A stretch of 64,000 nucleotides of DNA from Nemophila menziesii (lineage: Eukaryota; Streptophyta; Magnoliopsida; Boraginales; Hydrophyllaceae): positions 10,603,186 to 10,667,185 of the forward strand of contig JARWIR010000013.1 in the NCBI GenBank assembly GCA_029959085.1, in the 5' to 3' direction. The position numbers and the translations under genes were made by a program. How positions within the stretch are numbered: the stretch's first letter is position 1; each line of letters begins with the position of its first letter. The notes beneath the pieces were generated by a model that worked only from the letters and a program-made list of their open reading frames with translations, was not told the DNA's origin and did not search any database. This document shows, one piece after another, positions 45,738-57,370 of the stretch.

Positions 45738-47083
45738 GAGATAATGATACATAGGGTCTTGAAGACACCCCCTCTTTTCCAATCCAACCCTCTACTTTTT
45801 GCTCTTCTTACTAAAGACCTTCAATAAGATTTAACTCTAAAATCCAAAAAACCAATAACAATTATACCCTCTTTTGTTTTTTCCCCACTATATATAATAT
45901 TTTATAATATTATCTCCTCACTTTTCAGTTTCCGTAACTCTCTGATCTCTCACAAAACTCTCTCATCTCTCCTCTCTATCTACCACCACCACCGAAATGG
46001 CCACCCCACCACCACCACCGAGCATCTATCCTCTCTATAAAACACCACCACCGAAATGGCCACCTCACCACCACCACCACCGAGCTCACCTCTCTATATA
46101 GCCACCACCACCCAAATGGACACCCACCACCACCACCGATCTATGCCGGAGTTCCTTTTTCCAGCCACCACCGAGTCCAGGCGCCGATATTCCTGAGCCA
46201 CCGCAGAGTGATTCTAGCGAGATCCAAGCCAAGCTGCATTGTTCGCCTGAGAAGATCCGTTGCTGGAGATGGATTCGTCAACTGAGCAAGCATATACACC
46301 GTTCCAGATTTGTTTCCTCGAACTCCGGCTTAGATCCGGTCTTCTTCTCCAAAAACTGCCACCTCACCGTTCCAGATTTGTTTTCTCGAACTCCGGCCTA
46401 GATTCGGCGTTGCTCCCTATTCCGATCTGCTGGTTTCCATCTTCTTCTTCTTCGATCCAGTGAAGATCTCGAAGCTTCGCTGCAGTTTTGCAGTTAAAAG
46501 TCGATTTGCAGAAGATTTTTGTTGCTGCAAGTATTGGTGGCGCGAGGTGGTGCTGGTGGCGATATTTTTTATGTAATTTAATTATTTTTGCTTTCTTTTA
46601 ACTGATGATGTAATAAGGTTGTAAATTGTTTGAAAAAGTGAATAATTTTTTTTAGTCATATTACTCATTGTTCTTGAATAATACTCTATAGCATTTATTG
46701 AGTACTCATTAAAATTATCAGAGTACTCATCAAAATTGTGGGAGTACTCATCAAAATTGTTGGAGTACTCATCAAAATTGTGGGGGTACTCAACAAAATT
46801 GTCGGAGTACTCAGTAAATTGTCTGAGTACTTAGCAATTTGTCGGAGTACTCAGCAAATTTAGCCGATACTCTATGTTTTTCCGGTGACTGGTGGTCGGA
46901 GGTCGGTGGGTAGTGGTAGGTAGTGGAGAGAGAAATAATGACATCACACTTTTTTTGTCTTTTAGTGTTAGTAAGGGTAGGAAAGACAATTGTCAAAACA
47001 GAGGTCTCTAATAAGAAGAAATTCCTAGACCATACTCTATAAAGAAGAATGTTTGTCTCCAATACCCTATCTCTCATTCACCC
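45738..47083. mobile_element. Mutator-type element with internal GC-richer DNA, 1346 bp
   Basis: Inverted ends of about 70 bp can be aligned: TAGGGTCTTGAAGACA ... CTTCTTACTAAAGACC on the left against TAGGGTATTGGAGACA ... CTTCTTATTAGAGACC on the right (minus strand). The 9-bp flanks TTTGTCGAA (45729-45737) and TTTGTCTAA (47084-47092) differ at one base. The interior (about 45930-46560) is C/G-richer and repetitive, with ACCACCACCGAAATGGCCACC-type repeats and two copies of CCGTTCCAGATTTGTTT. It resembles a Pack-MULE carrying a gene fragment, but I recognise no source gene and no convincing protein. Confidence 0.72.
46690..46862. repeat. Minisatellite, GAGTACTC units of about 22-27 bp
   Basis: Seven or eight copies of GAGTACTCATCAAAATTGT with small changes, inside the Mutator-type element. 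Each unit contains the palindrome GAGTACTC. Confidence 0.9.
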
Positions 47084-47433
47084 TTTGTCTAACTTTTCAA
47101 AATAAAGTATTCAATATTATTTGTATTAAAAATCGTAAAAAAGTAAAATAATTTATGTTAATTAGTATTAATTAAACATAATTGTGTGAAATGAAAGAAT
47201 ATCAAATAATGAATAATGAGCCGACCTAGTAAGAATATGAAAACTGGATCTGTAAAGCCTTTATATACCTTATGAACTAATAAAGTAATGGGTGGTCCAA
47301 TGCATTAATGTAGCCGAAATAGACTCATAAAGCCCACAAAAGAAACAAGCAGAAAAGAACTCCATATTACCACAAAATAGTTTGGATCTCGTTTGAGCTT
47401 TCAGGAAGGGAAAAAGAAACGCGATTCAAAGCA

Positions 47434-49096
47434 ATGACGATGTTCCACTTCTTCAACTGCGCAATATTAACCTTTGGTCCTCACGCCGTTTACTACTCCG
47501 CCACTCCCCTGTACGTCGTCGTTACTTACTCTCGTAATATTATTATTTTTTATATTTTATTACTATTATTAATAAAGTCTAATTATCCACTTAGATCTTG
47601 TAATAGCCTCAATTTCATTATATTTGATGCATAAGTATATGTCAAATGTTACTAAATACTAAATTTGAAATCGAATTAGCACAATATAGTATTAGTAATT
47701 TGTTTAAATACTTAATGATTGAGCTGGTAATAATTTTGTTTTCTTAAATTCGGCTAGTTTAATTATATATAATAATTTTAAATTTAGTTGATCTCTATAT
47801 TCACGGATTTGTTATCGTGCTTCACTGTGACCTGGTAATTAGAGCTATACTAATTTAGTTTAATTAAATTTAGCTAGTTAACTTAAATAGAATAATTTCT
47901 GGTTTAGTTGATCTATAAAAGTTTATGCGTCTGTATATATGGACACTTAATTGCACTATTGGCTAGAATGTATCTATGTGTTATACATTACTGTTAATAA
48001 TTCGTTAGGAAAATATCTTCTACTATCTGAAACACAGGGGTCTATTTTGCTAAATTGTGTAACACAAGGACTAATTGTGCAAATTGCATATTTTTGTAGG
48101 TGCGAGTATGATACATTAGGAACATCAGTAAAAGCTGCAGTTGTATATCTTGTAACAGCTTTAGTAAAGCTTGTTTGTCTTGCAACATTTCTAAAAGTTT
48201 CAGAAAGTGATAGCTTTGATCCATATCAGGTATTTTCTTTAATTTCTTTTTTAATTGTTTTTACATCATTATAATTAAAAAAAATTAAATAACAGGAATC
48301 CTTAAAGGCTTTAATTGGATTTGTTGATGTTGCTGGACTTTACTTTGCGTTAACTCAGTTGACTCATCGAAACATTTCTCAGAATCATAAGTTTCAAGCA
48401 GTTGGACTTGGTGAGTAAATATAGTTAGTTACATTTTATTTACATTTTGCCCCTTTATTTATGTATACATTGTACTTTTGTATGGTTAGGTTGGGCTTTT
48501 GCTGACTCAGTTCTTCATCGATTGGCCCCACTTTGGGTGGGTGCTAGAGGATTAGAATTCACTTGGGATTATATTTTCCAAAGCCTTGAAGCAAATGCAA
48601 ATCTGGTAAAAAAAAAAATATATGTAGATTTAAGAGGACCTTTTATGCAATTTTTTGTGACTATTCTGAAATCTATAAATCATTATCAGGTGTTTAGTAT
48701 ATCACTTGCTGCTTTAGGATCATTGATGTGGCTTAGAAAAAACAAACCCAAGACTTTGATTCCGATTATATATGCTTGTGCAGTGATTGTGGCAACTATG
48801 CCATCAACTTTAAGGTTTGTTTAAAATTACCAAATACCCCCCTGTTGTTTGACAAAAGGTCAAAAACTACCCCATATGGAGTGTATTTGTCCCTTTTAAA
48901 ACCATAAGGGGGTTTGTTGACCTTTTGTAACATGGTCATTGACTTGTTTGTGATAATTGTATTTTTGTACAGCTATTTAAAGCGAGGGTTAGGATGGCAA
49001 TTACCGAAAATTGTGGGGTTTGAACTATTCAGCTCGTTGATGATGGCTTTTGTGAGCTGGCAGTTATATTCAATATGTCAGAGACCATCGAATTAA
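47434..49096 (+). CDS. TMEM147: Transmembrane protein 147 homologue (BOS complex subunit), 6 exons
   Basis: Coding exons are 47434-47510, 48100-48229, 48296-48410, 48490-48605, 48690-48814 and 48973-49096. All introns are GT-AG and all phases agree. The product is 228 residues, close to the 224 of human TMEM147. It opens MTMFHFFNCAILTFGPHAVY and carries the family core GWAFADSVLHRL, PLWVGARGLEFTWDYI and a hydrophobic C-terminal part ending WQLYSICQRPSN. About seven membrane segments are expected. In animals TMEM147 joins nicalin and NOMO in the ER BOS complex, which works with the translocon on multi-pass membrane proteins. The same role in plants is inference. The start was chosen because it aligns with the conserved MT.FHF.NC opening. 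Intron 4 (84 bases) is in frame and has no stop, so its retention would insert 28 residues. The gene looks intact, in contrast to everything around it. The upstream Mutator-type element ends about 350 bases before the ATG. Confidence 0.93.
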
Positions 49097-50082
49097 ACCA
49101 AGCAAGACAAAAATTCATGTGCTATTTTATGTAAACAGAGGTTTAGTTTACGAATGAGGAGTTGTTTTTTGATCTTTTGGTATATTGGAATATTTTTCGA
49201 ATTATGGAAAATTAACGGCTAGTGTTTCTTTTTTCTTGTTAATTGCGCTGTGATATTTAGTTATGAAATACCACGAAGTATGAAATATCACTCACAATCT
49301 CCTCTCTTCTTTTGTACGCTTTACAGTCCCTCTGACTTGTTTCATCTACTAAACTCCACAATTTCTAATCTCAATTACTGCCTAGAAATGATTACTGAGT
49401 TTTGATAGTATTCGTATTGTGAGATTAAGAGAGATGGTAGCAATTAATGCTATCATCTTCTTCTATCTCACCACTATCCATGTCAGATTGTTCTGATATA
49501 TTTAATTAAATGGTTTACTACATAACTTTAATCTGTAATTATTTGTGTATGAAATGTTTAGGGTGCTTGAGTAACTTGTTTTGTTCTTTGTGTCCATACA
49601 ATTTTTAAATTATGCGATTACTTACCTATATGAGAACTTAGGAATTACTTGTGTTTAATGAGAAAATATGTGATTTGGAACTTAATTTGATATATATGAT
49701 TTTTTTAAATATTTAATCTGGATCCTTGAACATATATGTATAAATTATATGATTATTTTCATATGATAAATGTAAAACTACATTTATTTATTTGTTTTTC
49801 ATTTAACAATCCAATAAGTTGATAATTTGACCTCTTTATAGATTTAAAGAGTATTTCAAGTGGAGGATGATACTAATGTAACTATTCTTATTCCAAGTTT
49901 TACAAACTTACTCAAATTAAACTTACTTCACCTACGGGTCCTATTCCTAACCTACTCCACCACTTCCTCCTACAAAAAGAAAAGCTAAAATAGGTGAGTT
50001 TTAATATATTAGAGGACCGTTTAAGAAGGAGAATCAAGGTTCTAGTTAGTTGTATTAACCCCAACTGGTTAGGTGAGTCTAA
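49097..50082. other. 3' flank of the TMEM147 gene and spacer
   Basis: The 3' untranslated region probably extends to about 49300, but no certain poly(A) signal was chosen. A short palindromic block (GATGGTAGCAATTAATGC then TATCATC) lies near 49430-49455. No gene seen. Confidence 0.5.
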
Positions 50083-50313
50083 GTGCCCGTTTGGAAGTGC
50101 TTTTTTGCAGAAGCACTTAAAAGTACTTTTAGCATTTTAAAAGTTTTTTTGACTTTGAAAAGCACTTTTTTGAGAAGCACCAAATAGGTGCTTCTTAAAA
50201 AAAACACTTAAAATAATTTTAGATTTCAAAATTATTTTTAGTAATTTTTTAAAATTTGAATTTTATTCTAAAAGCGTCTTTTTACTTTAAAATAAGCACT
50301 TCCAAACGGGCCC
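50083..50313. mobile_element. Tourist-like MITE, 231 bp
   Basis: Ends GTGCCCGTTTGGAAGTGCTT and, inverted, GGGCCCGTTTGGAAGTGCTT (one mismatch) with TAA at 50080-50082 and 50314-50316. Same family as 39571-39798 but much better preserved. Confidence 0.9.
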
Positions 50314-50316
50314 TAA

Positions 50317-52039
50317 ATGTTAGCAATACTTAGATTGAGTATTCGATGAAGTCAACGCGACCTAAAATAGTCGTTGATAATTTTTTTTTACTCGATATCT
50401 ATGCTCGTCCACTAGGGGATCGGTCTGAAAGTCAATCCGGCAAAAAAGGTCATGATAAAACTTTTTACCAAACCTTTACACTTGTTCACTAGAGGGGCGG
50501 CTAAAAAGTCAATTAGGGTTATTATATCTGTGTTGACATATTGCTCCTTTTCTAGGTTGTTTAAATGTGACAGGTATTTAATTTTATTAATTGCTAATTA
50601 ATTTATCTTTTATACAATTACTTGCAACATTATTTACTAATATGATAATTCCAAGCATGTACACTTGTCACAAAAAAAACGTTATTTGTGACACCTTTGT
50701 GCACTAATTTGAGATTAAACACTTTCGTGATCATAATGTTTGATGTTTTTTTATTTAAGGTTTGGTAAACAGTTATACTAATATGCAAAAACTATGCAAT
50801 ATGCATGGAACAAAACACCGCCTAGGTTCAGAAGGCTAAAGGTTGCAACATTACAAATTAAAACCTCACTATCATCCATGATAACATGATACATGTACTT
50901 AGCGAATACAAAAGTATGAGTGCAAAACTTTATTTCCTTCACAACCGCCTCATAAGAAGGTTCTATTACTCTCATATCAAGGTGAATTCTTGTTCGCTAA
51001 ATGTGATAAATTGTAGTCTTAAAACCCACTCTCCACGCTTTTGCAGCAACACTTGTAATGAATTTGCAAACATATTATACTTCAAACTTGGTAAGCTTCT
51101 TATGTTAATAGAAAGAGTATCTAAACATAATTTATTATTCTATACATGCTTTCTCACTTTCACATAATCTAACATGTTTTACATCATAACTTGTTTTGTG
51201 TTGAGAATTTGAAGATACTATCAATTAACATATTTTGTTTTAATTTTCATATTAAACACATCTCATGAAAAAAGTTTTAACATTCAAGCAACATATCAAA
51301 ATTCATTAAATGCCACATACAGTCTATTTCGGTAACCCGCTCCCTATGAAATCGGGCAAACGATATTTGAACTTAATTGGGTTGCCCATTCAGGGTAGGA
51401 CGACAATATTTTAAAGGCAACTTCCTTGTATCCGTTGGACCACTTACAAGCCAGATGGAATTAGCCCGTAGCCCCGTACCAAATCAAACCAGAATTCAGA
51501 TTCAAGCAAACCGGGTAATCACATTAACTTTATTTAGAAATTTGCTTGCCACATATAGGATATAACTGTTGGGCCTCTTGGTTCTATTTATATATGAAGT
51601 GTTTCAACCCAAATCTCATATTTTTAAGCTATTATATTCACAACATCAAACATCATCAAGAGGATATCACAGGCCAATTCATTTGAGCTTATCGCACTTA
51701 ATTCTATTGTTTACTCTATATAGAGTCCCTTACATTTCATTGTAATCAAACTACAAACCTAATTACTTCATATTATATATATAAAAAGATAAGAAGGGGG
51801 AATCAAATTTACCTTCTTGCTAATTGTTGGAGTGTAAAATTTCATTAATATAATGCCTTCTCCTCACGATTCAACCTTTTGGTTGAGTTGACAATTTTAG
51901 AATAATGGCGATGATATTCCATCATCCTCATCCGCGAAGAATGCCACACCACCCTACTTGGAACTTCAACCACCACTATTTTTACCCTCAATAAGTTACT
52001 GGCCCTTCTGTACATTTGCCTCCTTGAGCAGGTTTAGTT
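50317..52039. other. Spacer, no gene recognised
   Basis: Short open frames (for example 50886-51167 and 51377-51565) have no recognisable similarity. TTTCGGTAACCCG at about 51330 echoes the palindrome at 58388. Confidence 0.5.
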
Positions 52040-52300
52040 GACTGGCTGAATTTGTTTTTGACGACAGCCTCGACAACGAGGTACTGGTTTTGGTTGTGTC
52101 ATCTCTACATGACGATTAGGTGATGCGGGTTTTAGAGGCGGTACGTTCAGTTGAGCCGAATGAGTTTCTTTCCTAGGACGACCTCGTCGAGCTACGTGTC
52201 TGTGTTGTGTCGTCGGCTGCGGGTTCAGTTGATCCTGGAAATTTGTTGTAAAGGACGACCTCTCCGAGCTACGGTTGAGATTGTGGTATTATGATACCAT
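52040..52300 (-). pseudogene. Fragment encoding AT-hook-like RRGRPRK motifs
   Basis: On the minus strand a frame reads HVARRGRPRKETHSAQLN and continues to KPASPNRH and VPRCRGCRQKQIQPVN before a stop near 52030. A second ARRGRP lies just upstream in a frame closed by a stop. RGRPRK is the AT-hook core. AT-hook tails occur in several plant nuclear proteins and in some Mutator-type and PMD proteins. No other domain is present, so the source is unknown and this is a remnant at best. Confidence 0.35.
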
Positions 52301-52716
52301 GATGATTAGGTGATGAAAATCTAAATTTTAGAATAAAATATATATAATATTGAGACAACATTTGGTACTTGGTTAATATGATTGTTTGGAATTGATTCGA
52401 TGCCTGTAATTGTCCGACTGTAGTTTAGGGTTAGCGGTTGTACTTTAGGATGAAGATACAACCAAGGCCACATCAGGTTTCAGTTAGTTGAGTTACCAGA
52501 GAGCGGGAAACTAAGACTACAGAAGCAGCTTTGAAATCTGCAGCTGAGGGAAGTTGATTGATACATGCGCTCATTTGGACACGTATAGCTTACATAATTT
52601 CGATCTATCAATCTTGTTAACTGCACTTGACAAATACGGTGAGTTCAAAGGAATAAGACTGTGTAAAGAGAAGCAACTTTATAATTTTAGTTATGTTTAA
52701 ATTATAGTATTATAAT
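52301..52716. other. Spacer, no gene recognised
   Basis: A short phrase RETKTTEAALKSAAEGS near 52500-52555 is open on the plus strand but cannot be assigned. Confidence 0.4.
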
Positions 52717-53080
52717 TCGAAACAAGATGTTGTCTAATTAGACCCCGAATTACAAATGCCTGGAAAAGCTCTATTGCTATTTCTCGAGGCAATCCACATC
52801 GATGTAATGAAAGTGAAGGGCCCACGACAATGACGGAACGTCCTGAGTAATCAACCCGTTTGCCAAGCAAAGTCTCACGAAATCTTCCCTCTTTGCCTTC
52901 AATTACATCTGAAAATGACTTGTAAACTTTATTATGACCGTCCCTCATTGGCTGTCCGCGGATTCCATTATCAAGAAGTGTATCCACGGCTTCTTGTACT
53001 AATTTCTCCTGGCACATTACTAATTCTCCTGGCGTAGATCTACTTGTTGTCAATAGATCGGTAAGAGTATTGTAGTAATT
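52717..53080 (-). pseudogene. rpoC1: Plastid DNA insert (NUPT): rpoC1 fragment
   Basis: About 120 uninterrupted residues match the plastid RNA polymerase beta' subunit: [60 protein letters not shown] and [20 protein letters not shown]. Homology stops abruptly on the left after HLVSN at about 52717 and on the right near 53080. The catalytic NADFDGD region further downstream is not included. At about 360 bp, an internal piece of exon 2 with no plastid promoter cannot encode a working subunit. The intact frame and near-standard residues suggest a fairly recent transfer. Confidence 0.93.
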
Positions 53081-53538
53081 GGTGATTGCAATGTTTTGGC
53101 ACACCTAAGGGTAGGAAGTGCAATGTGATTCAATTCTTTTTTCAATACGAAAAACGTGAGTTAAAAAATTTACAGCTCTCCAATTAAAATAATTTTTAGA
53201 GAATATTAACCTCCAATAAAGATCTTGGATTCGTTCCAGGTCCGGTCCCGGTAATTTGGTGGTCCTTGGCGAAAATTTAAATTAGGCTCTAGGATGTCTA
53301 ATCTAGAAAATGTTTAAAGGTGCAAAATATTCAAAAGGGAATCAACACTTCAAGTATTTAATAAATATATCATAATGAATGTAATATTTAAACGAAATAG
53401 CTAAATATACATTTATTTTTATCATTTATAATCCGATGAATATTCAAATATATATTAAAAAAATTTAAATATATGACAAATTTATAGTACATCTCGAAGG
53501 AAATATTGATTGTAACTCCCATTTTCCTCTTTCTTTAC
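53081..53538. other. Spacer, no gene seen
   Basis: AT-rich. TCCGGTCCCGGTAATTTGGTGGTCCTTGG near 53240-53268 resembles the primer-site and LTR junction of element A on the plus strand, possibly a tiny relic of that family. Confidence 0.4.
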
Positions 53539-53758
53539 TAAAGGCGGATTCATGATATATTCTACGATGAAAAGTTAGAAAAACCAATAAGGTTTGGGGC
53601 AGCATCCCAAAATTTTTTTAGGATAATTTCTACCCGGATGTGATTTGAGGGGGACGAAACTCTAATTTTTGTTAAAAGAAATTTAGATAAAATTTGTATT
53701 ATGTCCTAAGTTCAGGGTGGCGGACCCCCCCTCCCCCCTCCCCTTAGACCCGCCTATG
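53539..53758. mobile_element. Small hAT-type MITE, 220 bp
   Basis: Ends TAAAGGCGGATTCATG and, inverted, CATAGGCGGGTCTAAG with flanks TTCTTTAC (53531-53538) and CTCTTAAC (53759-53766), 6 of 8. GGCGGACCCCCC near the right end fits the hAT ends seen elsewhere in the window. Confidence 0.5.
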
Positions 53759-53766
53759 CTCTTAAC

Positions 53767-54484
53767 TCAATCAAGATTTGACCCTTGTATTAGTGAAATA
53801 AAAGTTAAACTAAAATTAGTAATATATCACATATGACAACCTTGTTACAGTGAACAATGGAAATAAAAATCCGGTTACAATTTATTTAAATATAAACCTA
53901 AAATTGTACTGAGTATATATGTTCATAAAGATTCGAATGAATTAAACACATATAATGTAATATATAAACATATTAACTAATACTAAAATAAACTTATATA
54001 AGAAATTAATAAATTAATTTTTTTTAATAATAATTTATAGTCTATTGATGATACATATCTATTGTAATTAACATAATTATTATTTATTTAGTAGATATAT
54101 GAAAATTTAAATTTGAATAGAATAATATCTTATATTATAATTAAAAAATATATAAAAAAGTAATTTGAAAATCTAATATTAATTATTTATAAAAAATCAT
54201 CATCAACTTACACTATTTATATTTCAAAATAATCTGTTTGTTATAAAAATAATACTTTTTCAATTGCAAGCAAAAAATAAACATAGGAAAATATATTGTT
54301 TTCTTAAATGAAAAACAAAAAGTAAAATGAATGTTAATCCTTTTGAACTTAAAACAATTGTTGTATGGGGGTTTCAAACTTGGATTGTCAAGAATCAGTT
54401 TGAAAAAAAAAAGGATGGTCAAGAATCAAGTACACCAAGTTTACCATCCACGAGCCTAAATCAAACTTTGTTAGTAAATTAAAC

Positions 54485-54489
<5 letters not shown>
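53767..54489. other. AT-rich spacer, no gene seen
   Basis: No feature recognised. Confidence 0.5.

Positions 54490-54521
<32 letters not shown>
54490..54521. repeat. (TA)n microsatellite
   Basis: About 32 bases of TA repeat ending at the CTAG of the next feature. Confidence 0.95.
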
Positions 54522-54522
<1 letters not shown>

Positions 54523-54549
54523 TAGGGAATGCCCCGTACCTGAAGGTAC
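54522..54549 (-). mobile_element. Possible Helitron 3' terminus, second copy
   Basis: Minus strand: hairpin GTACC-TTCA-GGTAC (perfect five-base stem), ten bases, CTAG, then TATATA. The same architecture, loop and spacing as at 648-677. The other end is not identified. Confidence 0.38.
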
Positions 54550-55659
54550 TTGGACAAAATAAAACTTATTAAAGAGTAGAATAATTAACAAATTATATAA
54601 AAAATTCATGATTAAGTTTGAGTGTGTTAAACCTAGAAAGGAAAAAAATTGTTAATTTATTGTATTTTCATAATCTTTGTTCAGAAATACGTTGCGAGAA
54701 TGTAGTATTATGTGATTTAGAGTTAGTTACACTCATGAGAGTTTGGTAATAGTTAGCATAGTGTAGTATTTGTTTCGATTAGTTCTTAATTATAAAAAGT
54801 TAGGTGTATAATTTTTAAGATAATTTTTTTTTCTTGAGAAGTGTAGTGTTTAAATCTAAATCGAGTCAAATGACTTTGAGTACAAAATTGCTCCCCAATG
54901 TATTTTTTATTTGAATTGTTTGAGTTGAAGTCTCGCTTATTCACTTACAGTCTGCCTATTTTTTTTTCTCCTAATTAGTTTGTTGGCCGTAAATTTTTAA
55001 AAAGATGTTACAACCAAATGTGTGGTGGGATAGCATTTTCGCAACTGCAACAGATAAGCAAGTCAATGATTAGTGTTGCGATTTTCATTATGACATGTTA
55101 ATCATATAACCAATTTCGTATGTTAATGTAATCATCTTTTCTCGATTCTGTGTATCCGATCTTCAGTTTCAAAAGTCACGAATCCAAATCCGCAAAATAG
55201 GAAGATTAAAATGGTTTTGTATAATAGAATGTTATGAAAAATAGGCAATATATTGTTTAAGTATATACATCAACGAAAAAATATAACAAATCCACCATTC
55301 CAGTGTGAGTAGAAGAAAGAGAGAAAGAAACTGTTATTACTACATAGCCCTCTGGCTAACATTTGGAATTTTCCTTGATTAGTCACGTTCAAAGGGTAAA
55401 AAGGTAAATGAAGACCTACCCTTCAACATCATATCTAGAAGCAGAATATATATCAATAGCTCCGGATTTCAAAAGGCACGTCTCAACATCACTCCCTCTG
55501 AGACAACTTTATACAGATCGAATTTAAATCATTCCATGGTTCAGTCTCCAAATTTCATTCAATTTTTATAACCATTTACCTGTCATAAAAGAACCAAGAT
55601 CAATTTATTTATTTTTTCAAAAAAAATAAGTAACGATCCTTAACTTTAATTTGCAAGAG
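54550..55659. other. Spacer, possibly within a Helitron-like element
   Basis: No gene recognised. A stretch near 54860-54910 weakly resembles the 3' half of the SINE family. Confidence 0.4.
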
Positions 55660-56126
55660 AAGGCTTAGGACCTTAGGTAAAGGGGAAAAAGTTGTTTCTT
55701 GTGGGGTAATATTGACATTAACTTTAATACAGGGGTTATATTTGAAGGTTTCGGAGATTGAGAATCGAAAGGTAATGAAGGCGAGCTTGATGCTTCAGAC
55801 ATACTTTTAGCAACTTCTTTTCTGAGTAATTGTTTGTATAATATCAATTTTTCCTCCATCTGTCCATCCATGTTGTTTGAAGGAATCTTGTGCTCGATTA
55901 TTTCCACCGAATATCATCATTAATCTAGATTCGTACCTGGGGTTACAATAATAATAATAATAAATCATCAAAATTTTATAATAATGATTGAATTTATCAT
56001 GCATTACCTAACGAAACTGATATGAACACCAAAGGTTCGATGAGTTGTGGAGCAATCTATACAAAGAAAGATCCCGTATGTTACAGAGGCCCATGTTGGA
56101 TTCTTTGCATTGCAATCAAAACACAT
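55660..56126 (-). pseudogene. ARF-GAP (AGD8/9/10-type) pseudogene
   Basis: Exon 56126-56008 follows a TGTAG acceptor and encodes [20 protein letters not shown], then LCIDCS and HISFV, an intact CX2CX16CX2C ARF-GAP zinc finger. Intron 56007-55937 is GT-AG and the next exon joins in phase as [17 protein letters not shown] then [11 protein letters not shown]. About a dozen residues normally present before LRMM are lost. A second deletion after GGKI shifts the frame, and homology resumes in another frame as [20 protein letters not shown]. The first exon with the usual start was not found. ARF-GAPs stimulate GTP hydrolysis on ARF in COPI traffic. This copy would not make a full domain. It retains introns, so it is a duplicated or captured genomic piece, not a processed copy. 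Confidence 0.85.
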
Positions 56127-56275
56127 CTACAAAAAAACAGGTCATTTAAATAATTGCAATATAAGTCCCTATATTTTATACAAAGTAACCCAGATCATCG
56201 GAAACACCACTTTCTCCTTCCATCCGGAATCTGTGCCAAATGTTTATGATTTAATATAATGGAAATCAAGTACCA

Positions 56276-56400
56276 CTGTTAGAAACATACTATACAAAAA
56301 TTGCACTATAGGTCCCCTGCACTATATAAAATTCCACTCTAAACATGAACTAATATGTCCCCTTAATAAGGAAAAAGTGCACTATAGGTCCCCTGTGTTA
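56276..56400. repeat. Short direct repeat GCACTATAGGTCCCCTG
   Basis: The 17-base word occurs twice, about 75 bases apart (about 56303 and 56379), each followed by an AT-rich stretch. Confidence 0.7.
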
Positions 56401-57370
56401 TGCAAAAAATTGAATTTTTTGTTTTTTCTACAATAAAATATAGACTCAAATGAGAACCATTTGGGTAACTTATAAAGTTGAGGGACCTCATAAAGGTTTA
56501 ATAAGCAAAAGAAAAAGCTACTACCTGAATAAGCTAGTAACTAATCATATCAATCTTTGCGTTCCTAGTCCCTATAACATATACAAAATACTTACACACA
56601 TAGGTAAAATATAAGAAAATTCAGCTACAGGGGCATATAATGCAAGATATAGGATTCGAACACTACTTTATAATTGTATCAGCTAAGCATTTCATTTTCC
56701 TAACCGTTACAAATGATAACTTCTCCTTTCCCTTTTTGCGTGCTTTCTCGCATAACCATCCAGTGAGATCCTCGTAACGATTACCAATAATCCTTGTAAA
56801 TAACCGCAATCAAATCTACTATTGGCTCTTTGTAATGGTTTTAAATAATCAATTAATAATGTGTAATGGTACTTTATATCTGCCTATCCAAATAAATTGT
56901 GCAGGCAAGCATGTTTTTACAGTATCTGCCTATCCAAAAATGTTAATTACATTACTGAAAAGTGTCTCTTGGACATGTTAATTAAAGTCTGTCTATCCAA
57001 CATGATTCAATCAAATAAAAAGCAATTATTCGGTACAGTTCATGCTAAATCTTAGTTAATGAGTTTTAAACATACTTGTATTCAGGAGCTCTAGCAATAC
57101 TTATATGCAGGGCCTCGGTAAGATACACTCCAAAGATTGACTCAGTATAGTAAAAATTCAAACAAATTTCAATCAATCGAAACAAATTTTGATCAATCAA
57201 AATTTAGCTGCGTGTGAGTGTGTGTGAAGAGAGGATAACACTAAAAATTACAAATCACATTAAAAGAATCGAGGAGAGAACGTACATGTGTGTCCTCGAT
57301 GAAATTAACGAAAATTAAGATGAAATTAACGAATCTGATGGAGTTGATTTAGAGGAACGGAAACAAAAAG
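56401..57370. other. Spacer, no gene recognised
   Basis: Contains three GTCTGTCTATCC / ATCTGCCTATCC words (about 56878, 56926, 56989), a loose short repeat. Confidence 0.45.

Noticed and set aside
46690..46862. CRISPR-like array
   Set aside because: The repeat is continuous with no spacers.
46811..47077. 88-residue minus-strand open frame
   Set aside because: Runs from the GAGTACTC repeats through the Mutator-type terminal repeat, so it is not a plausible gene.
52697..53104. Functional nuclear rpoC1 gene
   Set aside because: Only an internal piece of about 120 residues with abrupt ends, no transit peptide and no catalytic motif.
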